64,000 nt of DNA from Euphorbia lathyris (GCF_963576675.1 NC_088918.1:62079001-62143000), one strand, 5' to 3'. Positions 31,950 to 44,029 are shown, numbered from the stretch's first letter. Numbers and translations are program-made. The notes: generated by a model not told the origin, from the sequence alone.

Positions 31950-32340
31950 TTAGAGGAATTAAGTCCTTGTATGGTTGGAGGTTAATGAAGGTTAATTGTA
32001 GTAATGAAATGTAAAATTTTAAATTAATATGGTTTGAGAGCTTCTTGTTGGGAGTAAACGAAAATAATGGAAGCTAATAGTTTACTCTCATTAACTCTAC
32101 ATCTTTAACCTCCAAAATGAGGGTTAATAAGAGTAATATAAAGTTTTTACTTTAAATATGTTTTTTAATTCTCATTTGCATTTGTTTTCAAAAAAAAAAA
32201 AAAAAAAAAACTCTCATTTGGATTCCATTAACTCTCAAACAAGTTTAAATTTTAACTTTCATTTCCATCACTTCAATATTCCTCTCATTATCTCCTACAA
32301 CTCTCCCATTCGTCAACCTCTCAAGTTCCAAATGAAGAGG
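31950..32340. repeat. Degenerate inverted-repeat element (old MITE)
   Basis: The arm at about 31975-32060 (AGTAATGAAATG, AAATTTTAAATTAATATGGTTTGAGAG) resembles the reverse complement of about 32200-32330 (GATGGAAATGAAAGTTAAAA, TTTGAGAGTTAATGGA on the minus strand). Poly-A runs at 32190-32210 and 32363-32380 flank or interrupt the right arm. Ends are not resolved. Confidence 0.4.
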
Positions 32341-32718
32341 TTAAGAGTAAACCCAAAACTAAAAAAAAAAAAAAAAAAAAAACGGAATTATTGAATTAAG
32401 CCATTCAAGTTTTTCGGGCAAGTTGATGGTGCAAATGAAGCCATAAAACAAACACCAACAAAATGAATGAAACATCTTTTTCTTACCATTTCCTGAAACC
32501 CCTAAAACAAACCCCCTGAAACCTTAAGTTGATGATTAAGATCACATAATATCTTTTATTATTATCTATAATCCCTCATGTCCAATTCATTCGAATGTGC
32601 GGCTGATTTTAGTGAAGAATCAACACTCAACCATGGTTCAGATACCATGTAAAAAAACTCATCCTAATGGATACCTCAGAGGAGAAATGATTGTCTTATA
32701 TATATTTAAAACTCATAA

Positions 32719-32727
32719 TTTTCTAAT
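32719..32727. repeat. Target-site duplication TTTTCTAAT (left)
   Basis: Exact 9-bp duplication, also at 33248-33256. Confidence 0.9.
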
Positions 32728-33247
32728 GGCTTAATACATCATTTGCTCCCTGAACTTGTCCAAAAAGCTTGATTGGCTCCCTGAACTTTCAAAGTGTCCC
32801 GATAGCCCCCTGAACTTGCATAAAATGTTCAGTTAGCCCACTGAACTTGCGTATAATATAATCAATTGATCACTCGGTTGCAAAAAAAAAAAGTAAGTTA
32901 AATGCGGAAAATGTATTGCACGAGTCTTATAAAAAAGGTAAAACGACCAAAATCGGAGTATACGGTTCTAATATTAGAGAAGACAAGTTGTATAGTTGAG
33001 CATGCAATAACTTTCCTTTTAATCTATTTTTGAATTATGTAATAACATTTTAAGATGTGTGGAATACATTTTCCGCATTTAACTTACTTTTTTCTGACCG
33101 AGTGATCAATTGATTACATTTTACGTAAGTTCAAGGGACTAACTGAATATTTTATACAAGTTCAAGGGGCTTTCGAGACATTTTAAAAATTCAGGAGGCC
33201 AATCAAGCTTTTTGGACAAGTTCAGGAAACAAATGATGTATTAACCC
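32728..33247. mobile_element. Mutator-type MITE with ~190-bp inverted repeats
   Basis: 520 bp. Left arm starts GGCTTAATACATCATTTGCTC; right arm (minus) starts GGGTTAATACATCATTTG. The arms stay complementary through TTGTCCAAAAAGCTTGATTGG, the CCCCTGAACTTG repeats and the AATCAATTGATCACTCGGT block, to AAGTAAGTTAAATGCGGAAA. An exact 9-bp duplication flanks it, which with the long TIRs indicates a non-autonomous Mutator-like element. No coding capacity. Confidence 0.85.
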
Positions 33248-33256
33248 TTTTCTAAT
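33248..33256. repeat. Target-site duplication TTTTCTAAT (right)
   Basis: Second copy; see 32719-32727. Confidence 0.9.
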
Positions 33257-34115
33257 AAACAACGTTTAACAGTTATTTCAAATTTAATTTCTTCTTTCAT
33301 AAAAAAAAAAAGATTTAATTTCTTCTAAACCACATTGATTGCGAGTATAATATACTTTTTAAACTATTAAAAATAGAAATTCTAGCACAAATTAAATTAA
33401 TAATAATTTGGTAAACCAACATTTACGTTAAAAGCTGACCTTTATAGTCCCCATAATGTAAAAAGAAATTATAAAATAATATACTGTATTTCATAAAAGA
33501 TAAAAACAAAAATTAAAATAAAAGATAGAGTATCTGGATCCATCATAATCTAAAATGCTTTTTGTAAATAGAAAATAATAACTTGGTTTTGGTTGTAGAT
33601 TGTCCTGAGGCGGAATTTTAGCATTAGATGTTTAATTTACGACATTGTATAAATCACTGTTGTGGGTCCTACTCCTGTTTATGTGTGCTTCAAGACAAAC
33701 TGAGATGATATATGTCCAAACTCAAAACTATCTGCTCATCCATCAAAAATAAAAGTTGAAGTATGCTTTAAATTTGCACATTTTTAGGCCATATAATTGT
33801 GCTATTATTGCCCTCTTTTTTGTTGTTCATAAATATGCAATTACCATATTCATGTTGTGTTTTTTTATTTACCTTCTGTTCCACTCAAATGGATAGTGTT
33901 TCTTGCGTTTTTTTTACTAAAGTACTTAGCATGTTGGAAAGTTTGTAAAACAGTTAACAAAATTAAGAATCTGACTTCTAATTAAATGATTGTGAAAACT
34001 GAAAATGATGAAATAATTAAGTTCGTAAGTAATACCGTATAAAGAATGACTTAATTAAAACTGCGTCAAATTGAAAATAAAAGGTTGAATACTTGGAATA
34101 AAAACTAAGGGAGCT
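33257..34115. other. Intergenic DNA, no feature seen
   Basis: AT-rich, no repeat ends or coding signals recognised. Confidence 0.4.
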
Positions 34116-34118
34116 TAA

Positions 34119-35185
34119 GGCCCCGTTTGTTTGGGAAAAAATATTGTGTTCTGGAAAATTTTATGCAGGAAAAATATTATGCAGGAAAATAAAATATTTT
34201 TCTGTGTTTGACAACAACACTGGAAAATATTTTCCAATCACTAAAAACGTGAAAAAACACAAAAAGCGTGAAAATTTGTTAAAAACACGAAAAGTGGAAA
34301 AATACGAAAATCACGAAAAGTAAAAAAAATATTAAAAACATGGAAAAAAGTGGGAAAACACGAAAATGTGAAAAAAAATTAATGTTAAAAACATGAAAAA
34401 CGTTTTTTCACATTTTTGGCATTTTTTGTACGTTTTCTCGTGTTATTAACGTTGTTGTGTTTTTTTGCATTTTTTCTTTATGTTTTCGATTTTTCACGTT
34501 TTCTTTTTTTTCGCGTTTTTTATTTTTCTAACTTTGTTACTTTTTCGTGTTATTCATGTTTTCATGTTTTTCGTATTTTTCATGTTTTTGTTTTTTTTCG
34601 CGTTTTTTATTTTTCTAACTTTGTTACTTTTTCATGTTTTTCGTATTTTTCATGTTTTTGTTTTTTTTTACGTTTTCGTGTTTTGTTTACATTTTTTGTC
34701 TTTTCATATTTATCACGTTTTTCACTTATTGTCACGTTTTTGTGTTTTAGCATTTTTCGCGTTTTTCGTATTTTTTCACGTTTTCGTGTTTTTTTTTGTA
34801 TTTTTCACGTTTTTGTATAATTCGCGTTTTCTCACTTTTTCGCGCTGTTCATGTTTTGTGCTTTTTCAAGTGTTTGTTGTTTTTTGCGTTTTTGCGTTTT
34901 TCACGTTTGTTCACCTTTTCATATTTTTGCAGGTTTTTTTTCATATTCTTGTGTTTTGTAACGTTTCCACGTTATTCATTTTTTTCCGTGTTTCATATTT
35001 TTGTATTTTTACATTTTTTAAGTTTTCCACATTTTTTTCTAAACGCGTATAAAATGGTAAAACATTTCCCCTTATTTCTTCCTTCATTTTCCATAGACTT
35101 GCCACTTATTTTCCTTTGACTTATTTTCCTGTCCAAACAAACATTGGAAAATTGGGAAAATTTTTTCCCCCAAACAAACAGAGCC
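34119..35185. mobile_element. PIF/Harbinger-like non-autonomous element with a CACGTTTTT-rich core
   Basis: Termini GGCCCCGTTTGTTTGGGAAA and (minus) GGCTCTGTTTGTTTGGGGGA are inverted repeats, flanked by the 3-bp duplication TAA (34116-34118 and 35186-35188), the length and sequence type used by PIF/Harbinger elements. The inner part is extraordinary: about 34230-34410 is made of GTGAAAAACACG-like words, and about 34410-35040 of their complement (TTTTTCACG, TTTTCGTGTTTT, CGCGTTTTT) in degenerate tandem order, so the whole could fold back. Long Phe-rich open frames there are artefacts of the T-rich repeat. Confidence 0.75.
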
Positions 35186-35443
35186 TAAGAAACTAAGGAT
35201 TCTCTTGAAATAAAATTGGATGATAAAAAATTGAAATTAGAATAAACGAAATTTAGAGAGACTTAATACAGTTAAACCTCGATAAATGAATGTTCGATAA
35301 AGTAATAACCTCCTTTATACAATAAATTCTTTCGGTCCCGACTTGGACCAATGGACTAAAGTAATAACCTCGCTAAATGCATTAAATAATAAAAATATTT
35401 AAATTCTTAAGGGCCTAATGAAAATATAAATTAATAATTATTG

Positions 35444-35446
<3 letters not shown>

Positions 35447-35476
<30 letters not shown>
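35447..35476. repeat. (TA)n microsatellite
   Basis: About 15 uninterrupted TA units inside the pogo-like element. Confidence 0.9.
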
Positions 35477-35480
<4 letters not shown>

Positions 35481-35506
35481 TTTCAATCAATCAATTAGAA
35501 GTCATT

Positions 35507-35800
35507 TTTTCTGAACAAATGCATCTATAGTTGATTATTTTTTCTTTCCACCTAAACCAAAATGAACATCATCCTTAACTTTTTGTAGTGCAAACACTTC
35601 TGGTATATTTTTCCCATGTTGTAGCAAGCAGTTGTTTAAAGTGATCATTGCTTAAAAGGCCTCTTTTGACAATATATTTGCGATAACGCAACTATCATAT
35701 GGCTCTGGATCATTTCCATCATCATTGTTCATTATTGACTAGATAATTTCTTCGTCATCATCATCATTGTTCATTATTGACGATACAATGTATGCATTTT
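35507..35800 (-). pseudogene. C-terminal remnant of a pogo/Tigger-type transposase
   Basis: On the minus strand it reads IVSSIMNNDDDDEEII, stop, SIMNNDDGNDPEPYDSCVIA, then LNNCLLQHGKNIPEVFALQK, VKDDVHFGLGGKKK and STIDAFVQKK. This resembles the tail after the DDE domain of plant pogo-like (CENP-B/jerky-related) transposases, which typically end in a KKKxSTIDxF-type motif. Several stops are present and the DDE core is absent. The acidic stretch looks duplicated (SIMNNDD twice). Confidence 0.6.
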
Positions 35801-35943
35801 ACAATGAAAAATTATCTATAAAATAATAAATATTGATTTATCGATAAATGAATAATTTATTTATCTATCGATAAATAAATAATCTCACTTAATGAATATT
35901 TTTTCCAGTCCCAAGGATATATATTTATTGAGGTTCTACTGTA

Positions 35944-37855
35944 TAGTGTTTTGTGTAATATTAAGTGAAACTATCATCTGTTTTGGAGCAATGACACTTG
36001 AGAAAGAACATGTACCGATGTCGCTTGAGAAACCTTCTGCCCAACAACATGCAAGTAACAAGAAAGCGAAAGGGAGCAACGACTCATCTGGGTCGATGAA
36101 GCAATCTAATGTGGTAGCTTCTTCGATCAAAAGGAAAACGAGCTACAAGAACACGGTCCTTGGACATAAATCGTCTACATAAGTCTTTGAGCCTCCATCG
36201 GATTTTCAGCGGCTTCCTCACCAGGAGTGTGCTGATTCGGAGTATGATGGGGAATTTGAGGATGAGGAAGACCCATTGTATCCGAAAATTCGACCTTCTA
36301 CGTCTGAGAAACGAGCACTGTGGAAACCCTGGGAGTTTTCTCTTATCATCAAGGTTCTAGGTTGGGTTTTAGATTTTTGCAGAAAAAAATCCTTGCCTTT
36401 TGGGTCATGGAAGGATCTGTAACACTAATTGATTTAGCCAATGATTTCTACATAGCAAAATTTTCGAATGTGAGTGACTACCAGAAGGCTGCCTTAGAGG
36501 GTCCTTACTTAATTTCGGATCATGTCCTAGCCATTCAACCCTAGACGCCGAACTTCGACTCCTATGATACGAAAATGAATAATATCCTAACGTGGGTGAG
36601 GTTCCCAAATCTGCCTATTGAGTATTACATTTTTATGTTTCTGCATAAATTGGGAGAGATGATTGGGGTAGTGAAGCACGTGGATAAGAAAATCGTGGCA
36701 GTGGAACAGGGGAAATATTTGAGGGTTTGTGTCGAAATTGATCTTAATAAGCCCTTACTCTTTAAATACAAATTGAGGAACAAAACCTACTACATTGAGT
36801 ATGAGGGCATGCACACAATTTATTTCAGTTCTGGTATGTATGGTCATTTCTTGGAGTAGTGCACACACGAGGCTAAAGAAGGAGGAGAGGTAGGTGATTC
36901 AGGTCCTGATCCTAGATCGAATCTGGACTCTATTATTAAGGATGCGATTGCGAATGATTACGGGTCGTGGATGACAGTCACGAGACCCGTCCTTCGACTT
37001 TCAAAACTAGCCAACATGCAGGAGAAGGATCCCCCCATCCTTGTTAAAACTTCCACAAACAAGGTAGTTTCAGAGGAGAATGCAATCTAGCAAAAAATTG
37101 CGATTACGAATGCTATGTTGCCCAAATTTGAAGGTCTATTATAGATGGAAGTTGAGAACCCTGATGAAATCGATGATGGAACGGAAGTAAGCAGGGGATC
37201 ATGATTCACAGTGCTAAATGACATAGATGGAAACATGGTGCTAGAAGAAAATGTTGAAGGACATATGTACAAAAATGCATCGGACTTGGAAGACATAGGT
37301 ACTTCTTCTGTTTTGACCGGTTTGAAGCATACGCTCAATGATGCTATGATCCATGGTTCTCCACGGATCGTTTTTTGCAGAAATAAGGCAGCTCTCTCCC
37401 CATCAACTTCACCAAACATGAGGAAGGTTGCTGACAGACAGAAGACTTTTGATAACGGCCTCAAGAGTCAATACTCCAAAACGAGCTCGAGTAGGACTGT
37501 GTCGAATGCTAGAGCAGTCTATTGAGTTAGATTTTTCTATGCTATCTTCTTATGGATTTTTTGTTCTGGAATGTCAGAGGGGCAACGAATAGGATTACTC
37601 GCTTACACCTTAATGCTTTGCTTAGGCTACACAAGCCGTGTTTGTTTGCTCTTGGAAACTAAAGTTAGCGATGCTGATGTTGCATATCATATTGTTAAAT
37701 GAGATGATAGAACCATAGGAGGTTTGGAGATGTTGAACGTGGGTGGCGAGGTTAACATTATGAGGTTTTAGGGTTGAAATTTTCTTGTGGAAATATTAAA
37801 AGATTTTAGCATCAATATTTTAGGGATTGCTTAAGAGTTGTTTTTTGTTTGTTTT
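35944..37855 (+). pseudogene. L1-type LINE 5' half: ORF1 (DUF4283-like) and start of ORF2 endonuclease
   Basis: ORF1 starts near MTLEKEHVPMSLEKPSAQQH (35991). A Ser/Lys-rich region is followed by the DUF4283-like nucleic-acid-binding domain of plant L1 ORF1 proteins (ALWKPWEFSLIIKVLG, FWVMEGSVTLIDLANDFYIA, WVRFPNLPIEYY, CVEIDLNKPLLF), spread over three frames with several stops. Then follow acidic sequence and an ORF1 C-terminus ending near 37525. ORF2 begins about 37550 with the endonuclease start (an FWN-type motif, HKPCLFALLETKVSDADVAY) and breaks off near 37855. RT and RNase H are missing. Dead copy; the CCHC knuckle usual after DUF4283 is not recognisable. Confidence 0.7.
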
Positions 37856-37865
37856 TAATGACTCT

Positions 37866-38207
37866 CACTACATTATTTTCAACACTATATCTATGTAGTA
37901 AAAATAGAATTTCTTACGCAAAGGGATTTTTTTTATAAAAAAAAATGTGAGATTTTAGCGCCAAATTTCTAAAGATTTATTGTGAATGTAGTATTAATAA
38001 TGACGATCGTATTTTTGTTTGGTTAATAAATGATAATATCAATAACGAGAGGAATATGTGTTAATAACAATAATTTTAATTTACAGTCCTTAATAATGTA
38101 TTTTTTAGCAAGAGTAATTTTTCATTCACATAGAAAAGCATTTTTAACGAGAGTACAAGATACCTTCATTAAATTTGGTCGTTATAAAATGAATTTCTTC
38201 TAGTATA
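37866..38207. mobile_element. Possible small CACTA-like MITE
   Basis: The left end CACTACATTATTTTCAACAC and the right end GAATTTCTTCTAGTA are reminiscent of CACTACAAGAAATT termini, and the internal AAAATAGAATTTCTTACGC is of the same type. No clear 3-bp duplication was found. Tentative. Confidence 0.3.
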
Positions 38208-38833
38208 GAGTTGACTTGCTAATTCGAACATAACACGAATATTTAAAACTATTATCATATTCTCTCATGTGTTTATATGTCACTTAATTAATAAAGGTAA
38301 TAAAAGTATAATTATTAATTTGCAAACACGACTCAAACTTGTCATATTTTTACATGTGACTTTTAAACACATTATACGAACCAAGTATGATACATTAACG
38401 AACTTTGTGATAGCCATGGTTAACCTGCTAATAAAAAGACAACATACAATATTTAGAAGTATTCCTATATCACACTATATTTTTAAATGACACCATTAAC
38501 ATAGGTATATAGTAAAATTACATGTGATCCAAAAACACAAAACAAAATCAGTAACTCGATTAGGTTGACTCATTTGACACCAACCCGGTAATTGATATGT
38601 GACACGAATACGAACTAACATAATAATTGACACCCTATGCAACTCTTTTTCCTCTCCTCCGCTCTTCAACACGAGAGCTCGAAAATTATTCTGAACCAAA
38701 TTCCGAGAGCTTGCCAGGGCTCTAGCCTCGGCTAACCCCCTTGTTCCGCATTTGTAACAGCCCAACATTCTCGTTGTTAGCAATTCTTTATAATTGTTAA
38801 AGCTCCTAACACCTATTTTTAACTAATATGTTT

Positions 38834-38835
<2 letters not shown>
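38208..38835. other. Intergenic DNA, no feature seen
   Basis: No coding domain or repeat end recognised; a less AT-rich patch occurs at 38640-38770. Confidence 0.4.

Positions 38836-38870
<35 letters not shown>
38836..38870. repeat. (AG)n microsatellite
   Basis: About 17 uninterrupted AG units. Confidence 0.95.
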
Positions 38871-38873
<3 letters not shown>

Positions 38874-39006
38874 GGGAAAATCCTAACAAAGGAAGTTTGT
38901 CTTTCTTCTCCTCCTCTTATCTATGTTATCATTTTAGATCATACATGGTTTTATCTTGTTTCTAATAACCAGTTTTGTTTTATTTTGTGTTGTGTTGTTT
39001 TGTTTC

Positions 39007-39545
39007 ATGGCATCCTCAAGTAATATCGAGACTGTGTATACTAATTTGAGTCTAGAGGAAGAGGAAGATAGAGGTATTTTGGTTGATGATAGAGATCTCA
39101 ATTATGAGCAGATGGATCTAAGATGGTGTATGGTTGGTAAATTCCTCTCTGATGTCCGAAAACTACTTATGAGGAGAATAAGATGACCAACTAGAGATGG
39201 GTTCTGGGTAGAATTTCGCTACGAGAGAACAAAAAAATTGTTTTGTGTATGGTTTTTTAGATCATACAAATTTCTCATGTCCAAAAGTTTATGCTTCGAT
39301 TGATGGAGAAGTTGAAAAGCTCTATGACTCTCATATACTTGTTCAGACCGAAAGGAAACAATCCACCAAAGGTGCAAAATGGCTGGTTATTGATGTTCGG
39401 TCAGACATGAGTGACGGTGATCAAGGAGTGGTGGTGAAGCATGGTGGTAAGATCCAAAAGAAAACTCTCATATTTAGTTGCATTAATGATGGGACTAATG
39501 ACAATATTAGTAGAATAATTAATATGACAGTTGATTATGAATGAG
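39007..39545 (+). pseudogene. Internally deleted L1 ORF1 (zinc-knuckle type)
   Basis: A start typical of plant L1 ORF1 (MASSSNIETVYTNLSLEEEE, then LRWCMVGKFLSDV) jumps directly to the region that normally follows the DUF4283 domain: FWVEFRYERTKKLFCV, GFLDHTNFSCPKVY (a decayed CCHC knuckle) and VEKLYDSHILVQTERK. The frame shifts at about 39240. The central part of ORF1 has thus been deleted. The 3' side continues as diverged direct repeats (CATATTTAGT-GCATTAATGATGGGACTAATG type) to about 39730. Confidence 0.6.
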
Positions 39546-39759
39546 AAGTAAATCATGGATCAGTTACCATGGAAAATATTGAACAAACTTCCATATTTAG
39601 TGGTATTAATCGTGAGACTAATGGCAATATTCATGGAACAATTAATAGGGAATTTAATTATGAAGGAAGCGTAATTCATGGGAGTTACTAGGGAAAGGAC
39701 CAAAACGGCTTAACAAAATCCCATATTTAGTGACATAGTAATGGAGATTTAGGTTGACC

Positions 39760-40490
39760 ATATGACTATGCTTCACAAACCATATGTTGTATGCATGAAT
39801 ATTATTTCACTCAATGAACATTCATAGCATAAGAGTATGGCCAATCACAATAACATCATACATGTAACTAATCAGCTACATGCCCAAATGAACATTCGTA
39901 CACATACTCAATCAATCTAGCTTCCTAAACAGAACATCAAACAAGCCATGTTTCATAGACATACACATATCAAGCCATGTAAGAGTATTACCGATCACAA
40001 TGAACATTCAAAGCTTTAGAGTATGCCTAATCAGCCACATGCGTAATGGTCATTCATACATAAACTCTATGAGTCATAGCTTCCTAAACAGTTATATCTA
40101 ACCAATCAGTTCATACCAATCATTTCATCATCACCCACAACATCATACATATATGTAATCGCTCAGTTCAAACCCACATAACAATATATATATATATACT
40201 AAATCAGGCTAGTTTCCTAAATAAATGAGTTCTATGTTCCTAAACAGTACATCAAACATACTCAATCACTTCTAGTTTCCTAAGCAGAACATCAAGCATG
40301 AACAAGCCAACATGCTTCATATACATACACATACTCATTCAGATAACAAGCCAAGTGGAAGATATATTGCAAACCTATCTCAGCAGCACCACCCACAACA
40401 ACATCATACATGCAACCAATCAGTTCAAACCAACATAACAACAATATATACTCAATAAGTTAAAGAAATCTTCCCATATGCTAAACGCAA
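39760..40490. repeat. Diverged direct-repeat cluster
   Basis: Words such as CTTCCTAAACAGAACATCAA, AACAAGCCATGTTTCAT, ATACACATACTCA, ATCATACATGTAAC and CAATCAGTTCAAACCAACAT recur four to six times in the same orientation with irregular spacing, like a decayed minisatellite with a unit of one to two hundred bases. Confidence 0.5.
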
Positions 40491-41391
40491 GAACTGATTG
40501 ACAATCTCTTCAGTCAGCCTTCGCATGTAGCATTCTTACTATCCCTGCAAATATTATATTCAAATAAAAAGAAATCAGAACATCTTCAGCAACCGACACT
40601 ATATTGACCTAGGTTAAAAAAGATAAAGACCCAAGCTTCTCAGTGGTGAATCTAACAATGAATACAATAAAATTAGTGTATCTAAGCGAGAGATCTAACA
40701 TTTTCAAGGATTGAAAATCAATAAATCCTTGTTCCAACTGTTGAAATCGACATACACAAAAATAAATCGGATGAGGAAAATAGAGAGCAATGAACAATGA
40801 AAATCAATAGATACTTACCAGTACCGTGTTTAGAGCTCACTGATTGCATGAATCAACCATGAAGATAGAGAGAGATGAGAGGGGATCAAGATTGCGTAAC
40901 CTAGAAAATGGAATTTTGGGTGAGATACAGGGTTTATATACGAGCTGAAATTTCAGTCAAACCATCCAGCGCCTAAATTTGGTATATGGCCGCGTAAGTG
41001 AAATTTCGTTTACCGCTTTTTTTTGTTTTCTGTATACAATGACAGTCATTTATTGCAGGTGTCATCTGATGAGTAAGTGAAATTTAACAAAAACACGCGT
41101 TTCTTTGGATGACAGGATTCTGTAATTGTAACATCATCTGAGAATCGAGCGCATTTTTTATTTCGCCTTCAGATGACATAGAGTTAAAATACTGTCACGA
41201 AAAATATCCAGACGACACGAAAACAAATGTCTGTCATGTATCTTGTGTTATGTGAAAGGGAAAATGACGACTGTCCCTCCAAATTTTATTTTACATTCTT
41301 TTATCTTGATTCTGTTTAATGAAACTTATTTTTCTTAAAAAAAAATATGTTTCCTCAAAAAATTAAGGAAGAATGAAATTTGGGATATATT
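40491..41391. other. Unassigned DNA, possibly the end of a TIR element
   Basis: No gene. At 41040-41260, words around GTCATCTGATGAG, CATCATCTGAGA and TTCAGATGACAT recur in both orientations, as in subterminal regions of CACTA-like elements. The stretch ends near ATCTTGTGTTATGTG. No partner terminus was found. Confidence 0.3.
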
Positions 41392-41403
41392 AGAAGTACA
41401 TAT
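41392..41403. repeat. Target-site duplication AGAAGTACATAT (left)
   Basis: Repeated at 45801-45812, flanking the L1 LINE E. Confidence 0.85.
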
Positions 41404-44024
41404 TAAGGATTCTAATGGTGATTGGGTTTATGAAGACGAGGTTATTCGGAACTTAGCCCTGGATTTCTACAGAGAGCTGTTCAAAGAGGAACCTGTTCTT
41501 TTGGAGAGGGCTCACTCTATTGCTACATTTCCTTTAATTAGTGAGGATTGTAGTCAGGAGGCCTTTCAACCTATTTCCCGAAAAGAGATTGACCAAGCTA
41601 TCTTCAGCATTGGGGCTTCTAAAGCTCCTGGGATTGATGGTCTTCCGGCGGGCTTTTACCATAAGCATTGGGATGTCGTGAAGGAAGGAATCTATAATTT
41701 TGTCTTGGGGGTGTTCAGTGGTTCGAAGGATATTGAGCTGGTTAATAGAACCCTTCTGGTTCTGATTCCTAAGATTGATAAGCCTTCTTCCTTTTTGCAT
41801 ATGAGACCTATCAGTCTTTGTAATGTTCTTTACAAAACTGTTACAAAGATTGTGGCTAATAGAATCCGTGGCATTCTTCCTGCGATCATTTGTCAGAATC
41901 ATGGTAGCTTTGTGCCTGGTAGACAAATGATGGATAATGTGGTGATCGCCCAAGAGATGGTCCACACGATGAAGATTAGGAAGGGGATGAAAGGCATTGT
42001 GGCTCTGAAGCTGGATTTAGAGAAGGCCTATGATCGAATTAATTGGGATTTCTTGATGGAGAGCCTTGAGAGAGCTAGAATCCCGGACAGCTGGAGAAGT
42101 TTAATTAAGGTATGTATTTCTTCTCCTGTGTTTCAAGTTATGGTCAATGGGGATATGTCGGAGGAATTTTCCCCGGGCAGAGGAATCCGTCAGGGGGATC
42201 CTATGAGCCCTTTCCTTTTTGTTATTGCTATGGAGAGGCTCTCTCACCTGATTCAGGATGCGATTGATAATGGGAGTTTCCACCCTGTGGCGATCAACAG
42301 CTTCTGTCCCCAGGTGACTCACTTATTCTTTGCAGATGATGTCCTTATCTTTCTTGAGGGTAATGAGGAGCAGTTGAGAGTCATTATGGATATTCTGGAT
42401 TGTTTTTGTTCGGCCTCTGGGCAGAAGCTTAATATCCAAAAATCTAGGATGATGTGCTCTAAGAATATGAATCAGAGAGTCTGTAAGAGATTAAGTGATC
42501 TCTCAGGTATTCCTCTTACTGATTCTCTTGGCAAGTATCTGGGCGTTCCCCTCCACAGTGAGCGTGTGTCTAAAGGCTCCTTCAAAGAGACTTTGGATAA
42601 AGCTAATTCGAAGTGTGCCACTTGGAAAGCCAAGACTCTGTCTCTCGCTGGCCGCCTCACGTTAATTCAATCTGTTAATTGTGCTGCTCCCAATCACATC
42701 ATGCAGGCTTGTAAGCTTCCGGATCCTATGCTTAATGATCTTGACAAGATTAACCGTAGGTTCCTATGGGGGGAAGCTGCGGAGGGCAGGAAGATCCATC
42801 TTGTGCCTTAGAGTGAGGTTTGCCAGCCTAAAAATTCTGGGGGTCTGGGTATTAGGAAAGCAAAGGACAATAATAAAGTTTTATTAATGAAACTCCTTTG
42901 GCGTATGTGGCAAAACCCCTCCTCTCTTTGGGTTCGCCTCCTTTGTGGTAAGTATCGGAAAGACAAAATCTTCGGGGGCCCGAAAGAGAGAGTTGCTAAT
43001 TGTTCCTTCCTCTGGAAAGGACTTAGTGCTGTGTTTGATGAGTTCTGCTCGGGAGTTGGCCTGGAGGTGGGGAATGGTAAGTCCATTAGTTTCTGGTTTG
43101 ATAACTGGATTAGGGATAAACCGTTAATTGAGGTGTGTTCTTCCCCCCGCCTAGTGATATACGCAACTGGAGGATTGCCGATGTGGTTGACTCGGAAGGG
43201 GACTGGATCTGGTCAAAGTTTGATACTTTCTTTAGCCTTGAGACTCTCCTTAGAATGCGGGGAGTGAAGGTGAGTAATCAAGAGGAAGACTTGGATAGGC
43301 ACTGCTGGGCGCTGACTAACAATGGAGTTTATTCTTGCAAATCGGCCTTTGAAGCTTTCTCTCTCTTTAGATCTGATCCTCCCTCGGATGTGTGGAAGTC
43401 GATTTGGACCCTTAAAGTTCCTTTCCGTATTAGGAGTTTCCTGTGGCTGGGCGTTAAGGACAGGCTTCTTACTAATTCGGATAGGCACAGAAGGCACTTG
43501 GCTGATTCTGGAGCTTGCAGTAGATGCAGAGGCCATGTTGAGACTTTGTGCCATGCTCTTAGAGATTGCTCTAATAGTAAAGAGGTTTGGAGGAAAATTC
43601 TCCCACACCATATTTTCTCTTCCTTCATGGCACATTCTGAGGTCGACTGGTTCTCTGATGGTGTTAGAGGAAAGTTGCTCCCATACATGGAGCATGGTGA
43701 CATTTTCTTTGCTATTATCTGTCACCAAGTTTGGAAATGGAGAAACGAGGAGATTTTTGGAGATAAAACTGTTTTTATGACAAACTTAGCTGATTTCTTC
43801 TCGAAAAACTTTTCTCTATTATCGATAGTTTCAAAGGAGAGTCCATTGCCAGAGCCTCTCAGTGTTGTGATGTCCATCTCGTGGGATGGAGCAGGCCAAG
43901 AGAGGGGGTTGTGAAGCTGAATACTGATGGTTCCTGCCTCAGTAACGGTAAGATTGCGGCTGGAGGTGTGCTTAGAGATGCAGGGGGTGCCTGGCTTTCT
44001 GGGTTCTCCCAGAATTTAGGGTTG

Positions 44025-44029
44025 GGTTC
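44025..44029. repeat. Target-site duplication GGTTC (left)
   Basis: Pairs with GATTC at 45385-45389; one mismatch. The LINE relative at 5.2 kb has GGTTC, so the right copy has mutated. Confidence 0.7.

Larger units (their letters stand above)
35269..35941. mobile_element. pogo-like (Tc1/mariner) element, Emigrant-type ends
   Basis: 673 bp flanked by TA dinucleotides (35267-35268, 35942-35943). Left end CAGTTAAACCTCGATAAATG pairs with the right end (minus) CAGTAGAACCTCAATAAAT. These resemble the Emigrant/Lemi1 pogo-like elements of dicots. It contains a (TA)n run (about 35447-35476) and, on the minus strand, a transposase remnant. Confidence 0.8.

Noticed and set aside
34416..35119. Long Phe/Val-rich open frames (134, 195 and 107 codons) that look like membrane proteins
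   Set aside because: They are translations of the T-rich low-complexity core of the Harbinger-like element in several overlapping frames; composition alone explains them.
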